DNA of 64,000 nt from assembly GCA_028718605.1 (NCBI GenBank), contig JAQULM010000002.1:1-64000 (forward strand). The letters are read 5' to 3'. The translations under genes were made by a program, and so were the position numbers. The notes under the pieces are model-generated. The model saw nothing but the letters and a program-made list of their open reading frames with translations. It searched no databases and was not told the DNA's origin. The DNA comes from Patescibacteria group bacterium (GTDB taxonomy: Bacteria > Patescibacteria > ABY1 > UBA10025 > JAHIVO01). This document shows positions 17,400 to 23,020 of this stretch, piece by piece (position 1 is the stretch's first letter; each line of letters begins with the position of its first letter).

Positions 17400-19043
17400 C
17401 TACATCCGTTCAGGCGCGTTGACGCCCATCGCCTTAAGTACATTCTGGAGCACGGTCTGTGTCGCCTGGATAATCGCCAATCGGCGCTCATTCACCAGTG
17501 TGCCGTTGATGACGCGGCACCGCGTATAGAAATCATGGAACTTCGTCGCGACATCAATCGCGTAGTACGGAAGTTTGTGCACCTGGTACGTCTGTGCAAT
17601 ATCGAGGACGTATTCAGGCCACCGTACGAGCGTCGAGAGCAAGGTGACCTCCGACGGTTCAACAATCGCGCGCGTATCAGAGGAAGCTCGTTTCAACGTT
17701 TTTGCCTTCCTCAGTATACTACAAATCCGAGCGTGCGCATACTGTACATAGTAGACCGGATTATCCTGTGACTGTTTTTTCGCAAGGTCGAGGTCAAAAT
17801 CCATATGGGTGCCAAAATCGTGCATGAGGAAGAAGAATCGCGCAGCATCAACCCCGACCTCATCGATGAGCTCGTCGAGGGTAACAAACGTCCCTGAACG
17901 TTTGGACATCTTTACTTCTTCCCCATTTCGGATCAGCCGGACGAGCTGAGCAATGATGATGTCGAGCTTGCCGGGAAATTCAAACATACGCATGACCGCC
18001 TGGAGCCGCCCGATGTACCCGTGGTGGTCTGCGCCGAGGATATCTATGACGAGGTCAAACTTACGCTTCGCAAACTTGTTCCAGTGGTACGCAATATCGG
18101 AGAGGAAATATACCGGCTCTTCGTTCGCTTTTATAAGCACGCGGTCCTTGTCGTCACCGAACTGTTTGGTCCGAAGCCATATTGCGCCTTCCTGCTTATA
18201 CAGGAGGCCCCGCGCTTTAAGCTCCCGGAGCAGCGTATCGACAGTGCCGGATGTATACAACGACTTTTCCGAGAACCATTTGTCATAGCGGATCCCGAGG
18301 CGTTTCTCAACGAGCTTCTTGATATCCCGAAGCATCTGCGTAAGGATGCGCCCTTTGATGCGCTCACGGATTTCTTCGAGCTTCTGTGTATTGGTAAGCT
18401 TGTAATTCGGGAGAAAGAGCTTCTTGGCGAGCTCCTTGATGTACGCCCCTTGATAACAGTACTCGGGATACTCGATCGTAATTCCTTTATTCCTCCAATA
18501 TTGCCGGAGGACTGACTCCGCGAGTATTCCGATTTGGTTCCCGGTATCATTCACATAATATTCCCGCTGCACCCGGTATCCGGCAAGCTGCAGCATAGTG
18601 GCGAGCGTGTCGCCCGCAAATCCGCCACGCCCGTTGCCGATATGGAGGGGGCCGGTCGGATTTGCCGAAATGAATTCAACTTGTACGCGTTTGCCTGTCC
18701 CGAATGTCCCGACTCCGTATTTTTTTTTCAGGCGTACAATTTCCGCAACCTGTTTCGTAAGCCATGTATCCCGCAAGAAAAAATTGATAAATCCCGGCTG
18801 GACGATTTCAATTTTTTTAAATAACGGGCTTCGTCCAAAACGCCTGGTAATCTCTTCGGCGATTTCCGAGGGCTTGCGGTGCACGATGGATGCGAGTTTC
18901 AATGCGACATTCGTCGAATAATGCCCGAAGCGTTCATCCGGCGGATATGCCACATCAATGCCAACCGTACGCTCTGAAAGCGCAGGCCACGTCTGCTGAA
19001 TGATGCGTTCAATCTTCGATGCAATAGTGAATTGTACATTCAT
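17400..19043 (-). CDS. argS: Arginyl-tRNA synthetase
   Basis: The 547-aa class I synthetase has an N-terminal Add-1 domain, the HIGH motif as GPLHIGNG (HIGN at 134-137), the motif KMSKRSGTFVTLDEL, and a C-terminal DALR-type anticodon domain. It charges tRNA-Arg. The ATG at 19043 is selected because TATACT stands exactly 6 bases upstream, which fits a leaderless mRNA, and because the longer frame has no family-like sequence. It is divergent from smpB and leads the argS-glycosyltransferase-DUF167 unit. Confidence 0.95.
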   Translation of the reverse strand: MNVQFTIASKIERIIQQTWPALSERTVGIDVAYPPDERFGHYSTNVALKLASIVHRKPSEIAEEITRRFGRSPLFKKIEIVQPGFINFFLRDTWLTKQVAEIVRLKKKYGVGTFGTGKRVQVEFISANPTGPLHIGNGRGGFAGDTLATMLQLAGYRVQREYYVNDTGNQIGILAESVLRQYWRNKGITIEYPEYCYQGAYIKELAKKLFLPNYKLTNTQKLEEIRERIKGRILTQMLRDIKKLVEKRLGIRYDKWFSEKSLYTSGTVDTLLRELKARGLLYKQEGAIWLRTKQFGDDKDRVLIKANEEPVYFLSDIAYHWNKFAKRKFDLVIDILGADHHGYIGRLQAVMRMFEFPGKLDIIIAQLVRLIRNGEEVKMSKRSGTFVTLDELIDEVGVDAARFFFLMHDFGTHMDFDLDLAKKQSQDNPVYYVQYAHARICSILRKAKTLKRASSDTRAIVEPSEVTLLSTLVRWPEYVLDIAQTYQVHKLPYYAIDVATKFHDFYTRCRVINGTLVNERRLAIIQATQTVLQNVLKAMGVNAPERM

Positions 19044-19048
19044 GATTG

Positions 19049-19066
19049 CAGTATACCAAAAAAAAC
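19049..19066 (-). promoter_or_regulatory. Leaderless promoter of argS (T-tract and TATACT)
   Basis: Minus-strand GTTTTTTTTGGTATACTG has TATACT at 19055-19050, 6 bases before the ATG. The same 18 bases recur exactly upstream of the tRNA-Val genes at 62983-63000. Confidence 0.6.
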
Positions 19067-19106
19067 GTTCCTGTTCGAGCTTGCGCTCTCGGTCCGTTTT
19101 ACGCAA

Positions 19107-19112
19107 TACTAT
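19107..19112 (+). promoter_or_regulatory. -10 box of smpB
   Basis: TACTAT lies 6 bases before the smpB ATG, and there is no Shine-Dalgarno sequence in between. This points to a leaderless transcript. Confidence 0.45.
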
Positions 19113-19118
19113 AGACAC

Positions 19119-19568
19119 ATGCCGCATATAACAACAAACAAACGTGCCCTGCATGATTACCACGTCTTGAAGAAAATCGAGACCGGTATTGTGCTGACTG
19201 GCGCTGAAGTAAAATCAGCGAAAGGCGGGCTCGTGAACCTCAAGGGAAGCTATGTGACCGTACGGAATAATGAATTGTGGCTCCTGAACATGCACATCAG
19301 CCCCTACCCCATGGCATCAACCCAGCGGCACCACGAACCACTCCGTGACCGGAAGTTACTCTTAAAACGTGCTGAGACCGCATCGCTCATCGGCACGTTG
19401 AGCACCCAAGGCTTGACAGTACTCCCACTTTCTGTTTATACTAAGGGAGGTCTGATCAAGGTTGAGGTGGGTGTCTGCCGTGGAAAAAAGCTGTACGATA
19501 AGCGCCAAATTCTAAAAAAGCGGGAATCTGACCGTGCCCTACGCCGCGTAATGCGGCAAAAGGAGTAA
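19119..19568 (+). CDS. smpB: SsrA-binding protein SmpB
   Basis: The 149-aa protein binds tmRNA and delivers it to stalled ribosomes. Recognisable parts are NKRALHDYHVLKKIETGIVL, GAEVKSAKGGLVNLKGSYV, the HISPY motif and the basic C-terminal tail (KKRESDRALRRVMRQKE), which acts in the mRNA channel in known SmpB. The ATG at 19119 gives the family N-terminus. The gene for its RNA partner, ssrA, begins about 100 bases downstream on the same strand. Confidence 0.95.
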   Translation: MPHITTNKRALHDYHVLKKIETGIVLTGAEVKSAKGGLVNLKGSYVTVRNNELWLLNMHISPYPMASTQRHHEPLRDRKLLLKRAETASLIGTLSTQGLTVLPLSVYTKGGLIKVEVGVCRGKKLYDKRQILKKRESDRALRRVMRQKE

Positions 19569-19629
19569 CGAGGAAAGCGGTACCACCAACGCCACACGAA
19601 AAAACAACCCCGAATCGACGAAGAGCAAC

Positions 19630-19658
19630 GAGGAGAAAACATCATGCGTTGTCTCCTC
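19630..19658. repeat. Inverted repeat just upstream of the ssrA -10 box
   Basis: GAGGAGA at 19630-19636 pairs with TCTCCTC at 19652-19658, extended inside by AAC/GTT. It ends 2 bases before the TATACT of ssrA. It could be a weak smpB terminator without a U-tract, or a regulatory site. I cannot tell which. Confidence 0.4.
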
Positions 19659-19659
19659 A

Positions 19660-19665
19660 TATACT
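19660..19665 (+). promoter_or_regulatory. -10 box of ssrA
   Basis: TATACT is followed by exactly 6 bases and then the predicted first base of mature tmRNA (G19672). This suggests that the 5' end may need little or no trimming. No good -35 box is seen. Confidence 0.55.
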
Positions 19666-19671
19666 CTCCGT

Positions 19672-20078
19672 GGGAGCGTTTATAATCGACAGTGGCACAT
19701 TGATAAGAACTGCAAACCGTCCGGTTCTATTACCACGACGCAAAACTGATGATAGAATTCTACAAATGCCAACTCATTTGTAAGCAAAGTGGCGAACGCA
19801 ATGCGCAATGCATTCGCGCCGTCATTTGCAACCGTAGCTGCCTAAAAACCAGCTGCCATCTTGCTCCGCCACGCCTGGTACGGAGACAAGGTGCCATTTC
19901 CAGGCTCGAGGTTTCGGCGTCCTGCCACCGCGCTGATTCCTGACACAACAACTGGCGGCACGGCGTGTGCTTTTTTGTTTATTTTGAGGCGTGCGCTCGT
20001 ACCCTAAATAAACTATGTTTGTAGATGTTCTTGCAACGTTCTACATGGACAGGGGTGCAATACCCCTCGCTTCCACCA
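19672..20078 (+). ncRNA. ssrA: Transfer-messenger RNA (tmRNA)
   Basis: The 407-nt RNA rescues stalled ribosomes with SmpB. The acceptor stem forms between GGGAGCG at the 5' end and CGCTTCC near the 3' end, with a G3-U pair that marks it for alanyl-tRNA synthetase. The 3' end is ACCA, with CCA encoded. Helix 2 is supported by AGAAC/GTTCT and TGCAA/TTGCA pairs. The tag frame is at 19792-19845. The T-arm stem AGGGG/CCCCT holds an unusual loop TGCAATA in place of the usual TTC-start. The gene lies between smpB and infC. Confidence 0.9.
19792..19845 (+). other. tmRNA tag-peptide reading frame
   Basis: Starting with GCG AAC, 17 codons read ANAMRNAFAPSFATVAA and end at TAA. The Ala-Asn start and the small hydrophobic V-A-A end match known degradation tags (E. 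coli tag ANDENYALAA). The exact resume codon is inferred from this pattern. Confidence 0.75.
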
Positions 20079-20114
20079 TAGCCAAAAACCAATTAATTAA
20101 TAATCCAAACCCCT

Positions 20115-20660
20115 ATCAGCAGACGACGACGACCCCCTAAGCGGGTCGAAAAAAAGCGCCTCCGCGCAAACGAATTCATCCGCGTACCGCAAGTCCGCCT
20201 GATCGACGAAACTGGTACAATTCTCGGCGTCATGGACACGTACCGTGCGATGCAGCTTGCCGAAGAACGCGGATTTGACCTCGTAGAGGTTTCACCGCTT
20301 GAACAGCCGCCGGTATGCAAAATCATGGACTACGGCGCATACCAGTACCAGCAAGAGAAAAAAGAGCGGAAGCAGAAAGCACACCAGAAAAAAATTGAGA
20401 TTAAAGGCATCCGCCTTTCTATCAAAATCGGGCCACATGACCTCGATTTGCGCAAAAACCAAGCGCTCAAATTTTTAGAAAAAGGCGACAAAGTCCACAT
20501 CGAGCTCATGCTCCGCGGCCGGGAACATGCCCATGCAGACCGTGCGTACCATATGATGCAGAAATTCGTAGAAATGATCAGCGCGGAAACTACAATCAAC
20601 ATTGAGCAAGCGCTCGAACGCCAGGGACATGTGCTCTCAATGCTCATCGGAAGAAAATAA
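20115..20660 (+). CDS. infC: Translation initiation factor IF-3, non-AUG start
   Basis: IF-3 binds the 30S subunit and checks the start codon. The protein reads RANEFIRVPQVRLID, GFDLVEVSPLEQPPVCKIMDYG and then the C-terminal domain with LRGREHAHADRA, full length for the family. The first in-frame ATG (20232) is far inside the N-domain, and no ATG, GTG or TTG precedes it after the stop at 20094. The start must therefore be a rare codon. ATC at 20115 gives 181 aa (E. coli has 180) and follows an AATAAT box by 10 bases. ATA at 20100 and ATC at 20103 are alternatives. Rare infC starts underlie IF-3 autoregulation in other bacteria. Confidence 0.85.
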   Translation: MSRRRRPPKRVEKKRLRANEFIRVPQVRLIDETGTILGVMDTYRAMQLAEERGFDLVEVSPLEQPPVCKIMDYGAYQYQQEKKERKQKAHQKKIEIKGIRLSIKIGPHDLDLRKNQALKFLEKGDKVHIELMLRGREHAHADRAYHMMQKFVEMISAETTINIEQALERQGHVLSMLIGRK

Positions 20661-20743
20661 TTAACGCGCAGCGACGGCTGGGGAAGTGCACACCGCTCAA
20701 CCCGCCGATATACCTGCACAATAGTTTTTTTGAACCAATATCT

Positions 20744-20941
20744 ATGCCAAAACTGAAGACACATCAAGCAACAACGAAACGGTTCCATTTTTCTGGAAAG
20801 GGAAAAATAATGCGCCGGAAAGCCGGCCAGGACCATTTCAATTCCCGCGAATCCGGCGAGGACACGAAACGCAAACGCCGGGATACCCAGGCTCATCGGA
20901 CAGAACACAAAGCGATTAAAACAGTAACGCCATACCATTAA
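20744..20941 (+). CDS. rpmI: 50S ribosomal protein bL35
   Basis: The 65-aa basic protein begins MPKLKTHQATTKRFHFSGKG and continues as a standard bL35. It follows infC by 83 bases and precedes rplT by one base, the usual infC-rpmI-rplT order. In other bacteria bL20 represses this operon by binding its leader. I could not identify such a site in the short infC-rpmI spacer. Confidence 0.95.
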   Translation: MPKLKTHQATTKRFHFSGKGKIMRRKAGQDHFNSRESGEDTKRKRRDTQAHRTEHKAIKTVTPYH

Positions 20942-20942
20942 T

Positions 20943-21287
20943 ATGAGAGTTAAACGAGGCACCCAGCATGTTAAACGGCGGAGAAATATCCTTAAAAAAG
21001 TAAAAGGATACCGCTGGGGACGGAAGAATAAAATCAAACGCGCTCAAGAAGCGATCCGTAAGGCCGGAGCGCACGCTTACAATGACCGCCGCAAGAAAAA
21101 AGGGAACTTCCGGGCACTCTGGAATATAAAAATCAACGCAGGCGTCCGCCAGCACGGCATGACGTACAGTACCTTCATGAAGGCGCTCAAAGATTCGAAA
21201 ATCAATCTGAACCGGAAAATGCTTGCTGAACTTGCTGAGTTCGAACCAAAAACATTCGAAGCACTCGTTCAGGAAGTAAAAAAATAA
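20943..21287 (+). CDS. rplT: 50S ribosomal protein bL20
   Basis: The 114-aa protein begins MRVKRGTQHVKRRRNILKKVKG, with the long basic N-terminal helix that threads into 23S rRNA and the globular C-domain (YSTFMKALKDSKINLNRKMLAELA). It nucleates large-subunit assembly. It is the last gene of the infC operon. A strong hairpin at 21367-21383 lies downstream but lacks a clear U-tract. Confidence 0.95.
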   Translation: MRVKRGTQHVKRRRNILKKVKGYRWGRKNKIKRAQEAIRKAGAHAYNDRRKKKGNFRALWNIKINAGVRQHGMTYSTFMKALKDSKINLNRKMLAELAEFEPKTFEALVQEVKK

Positions 21288-21419
21288 CAGATCGCCGAAA
21301 AAGCGGATCCATCGTGCTCGACAAACCTGCCTTCCGGCTGTAAGGCGCGCGGGAAGCCCGGTTAACCCCGCAATACTGCGGGGCAGGCACGCCTTATCAA
21401 TGTAAAATCACAACAAAGC

Positions 21420-21494
21420 GGACCCATGGTGTAGCCCGGTTAACACGCCTCCCTGTCACGGAGGAGATCAGGGGTTCAAATCCCCTTGGGTCCG
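21420..21494 (+). tRNA. tRNA-Asp (GTC)
   Basis: A full cloverleaf is visible: acceptor GGACCCA/TGGGTCC with discriminator G, anticodon stem CCTCC/GGAGG around loop CTGTCAC (anticodon GTC), and T-arm AGGGG-TTCAAAT-CCCCT. CCA is not encoded. It is a queuosine-type tRNA and so a substrate of the Tgt in this window. Its 3' part is duplicated 80 bases downstream. Confidence 0.95.
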
Positions 21495-21576
21495 CTTTGT
21501 TGTGATTAACCGAACCCCAACGCACGATTCATGGGGTCATAGAGAGATCAGGGGTTCAAATCCCCTTGGGTCCGCT
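21464..21576. repeat. 33-bp direct repeat of the tRNA-Asp 3' part
   Basis: Bases 21464-21496 (variable loop to the 3' end of tRNA-Asp) recur exactly at 21544-21576. The copy lacks a proper 5' half, so it is a tRNA remnant. Such repeats arise at integrase attachment sites or by partial tandem duplication. No integrase gene is nearby. Confidence 0.8.
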
Positions 21577-21658
21577 CTGTTTTGCGTTCCGAAATCAGGG
21601 GTTCCGCCATTGGCTGAGCGGGCAGAAACGGGCATGGAATGAAATGACGAAGCAAGTG

Positions 21659-21698
21659 CCGCTGGATGCGACCACGGGGAGCATCCAGCGGGGTTTTA
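21659..21698 (+). terminator. Hairpin terminator upstream of the butyrate-kinase-like gene
   Basis: An 11-bp perfect stem (CCGCTGGATGC with GCATCCAGCGG) with an 11-base loop is followed by GGTTTTAAAA. It probably ends the infC to tRNA-Asp transcript. The T-tract is short. Confidence 0.6.
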
Positions 21699-21819
21699 AA
21701 AACTATCGCACCAAATTGCGGCTTGCAAAGAACCTAGTTTCAATTGACAAAAAAATACGCTTTGCTAAGGTAAGGATTGACATCGCTCTTAATACCAAAC
21801 CCATAGCTTAAAGGAGGAA

Positions 21820-22947
21820 ATGCACGTGGCCCTAAACCACACCGAAACTGTTGTTTGTTATAATCCTGGATCGACAAGCGCTGATTGCTGGGCAGCCAGG
21901 ATAGAACAATTTCTCACGGAAGGGATTATCCTGGGCAAACAGACGTTTGTGCTCCCGGCCAACGCCGATGAAGCAGCTCGGCAAGCTTTGCTGCTCAACT
22001 ACATTCAAGAGAATGCGCAATTCAGCGCCTCAGACGTTCGGTGCCTCGGCGTTCGTGGAGCGATTCTCCCCGGCGCCTTACCAGGCGTTACCCGCGTCGA
22101 CCAGGGTGTCCTAAACGCATGCGCGGCCGGCTACTTCGGCACGATTCACCCGTGCAACAACGCCCCAACCGACGGCTGGGCTGTCGCACGAGAACTCGGT
22201 CTGACTGAGCAGATTTACTTCGCCGATCCGGTTTCGAGCGAAGATCCGCTGTACATCCAGGCATGCAAGATGAGCGGCAGAGCGGAATTGCCAATCGATT
22301 CCCATGCGCACTACCTCGCGCTGCGGGAAATGATTGTATCCTACGCGACGGAAGCTAGCATTCCGACCAACCGGGTCCGCGGCATCTTCATCTATGCCGG
22401 TGGCGGCGGTTTCAGTATTGCCGCTGTTAAGGACGGATCGATTGTCGCCGTCAGCAACCCGAACCAGGTCGGCTCTCCTGGCATTACGCGCTGCTGTGAT
22501 GTGCCGTCCCTTGACTTTGCCCGCTGGGTCCTCCAGCTTGCACAGCAAGGCCACGATTTCAAGTCTGTTGCGGCAAAACTCCTGAGAGAATCGGGACTGA
22601 TGAGCTATCTCGGCGACCTGAAGGTAACGGGATTCGAAGACATCGTCGGGCTGGCGCGTACGGGGAATATCCGCGTCCAGAACGTGCTTGACATGTGGTA
22701 CTTCCGGATAGCGGAAGAGATTGGTAAGCGCCTCACCGCGCTCAATTTCAAAGCAGACGTACTGTACTGGGCAGGCGCGATGACGCAGGCCACCGAACTT
22801 CCCGAAGGCGTGTATCAACATGTCCAAAGCATGATTCCGTCGAATCGTGTGGTCGCGGAAGATCTTGAGATCCGATCACTCACACGGCAGACGATCCTTG
22901 CCTTCCAGGGCAAGGTCCCGATCAATACGTATACATACCCGGCCTAA
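21820..22947 (+). CDS. Butyrate kinase-like acetokinase family enzyme
   Basis: The 375-aa protein has the ASKHA sugar-kinase/actin fold in acetokinase-family order: the N-terminal phosphate loop YNPGSTSAD, a central GGGGFSIAAVKDGSIV strand pair, ESGLMSYLGDLK and the C-terminal WAGAMTQATEL loop. These resemble butyrate kinase more than acetate kinase. It would convert an acyl phosphate and ADP to the acid and ATP. No phosphotransbutyrylase gene is near. It has a near-perfect AAAGGAGG ribosome site, sits alone between a tRNA remnant and a terminator, and may have been acquired by transfer. Substrate is uncertain. Confidence 0.78.
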   Translation: MHVALNHTETVVCYNPGSTSADCWAARIEQFLTEGIILGKQTFVLPANADEAARQALLLNYIQENAQFSASDVRCLGVRGAILPGALPGVTRVDQGVLNACAAGYFGTIHPCNNAPTDGWAVARELGLTEQIYFADPVSSEDPLYIQACKMSGRAELPIDSHAHYLALREMIVSYATEASIPTNRVRGIFIYAGGGGFSIAAVKDGSIVAVSNPNQVGSPGITRCCDVPSLDFARWVLQLAQQGHDFKSVAAKLLRESGLMSYLGDLKVTGFEDIVGLARTGNIRVQNVLDMWYFRIAEEIGKRLTALNFKADVLYWAGAMTQATELPEGVYQHVQSMIPSNRVVAEDLEIRSLTRQTILAFQGKVPINTYTYPA

Positions 22948-22973
22948 TGTGTATGTACTGATTACAAACCAAA

Positions 22974-23004
22974 AGGCGGCTCGCCTCTATACGACGAGCC
23001 GCCT
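22974..23004. terminator. Bidirectional terminator
   Basis: A 10-bp perfect stem (AGGCGGCTCG with CGAGCCGCCT) separated by 11 bases lies between two converging genes. The minus strand exits into CTTTTGG; the plus strand exits into an AT-rich stretch. Confidence 0.75.
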
Positions 23005-23020
23005 GAATTATATTACTTGT

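Noticed and set aside
21566..21811. 81-aa rightward frame between tRNA-Asp and the kinase gene
   Set aside because: It starts inside the tRNA-Asp remnant and reads through a strong terminator hairpin. It has no ribosome site and no family resemblance.
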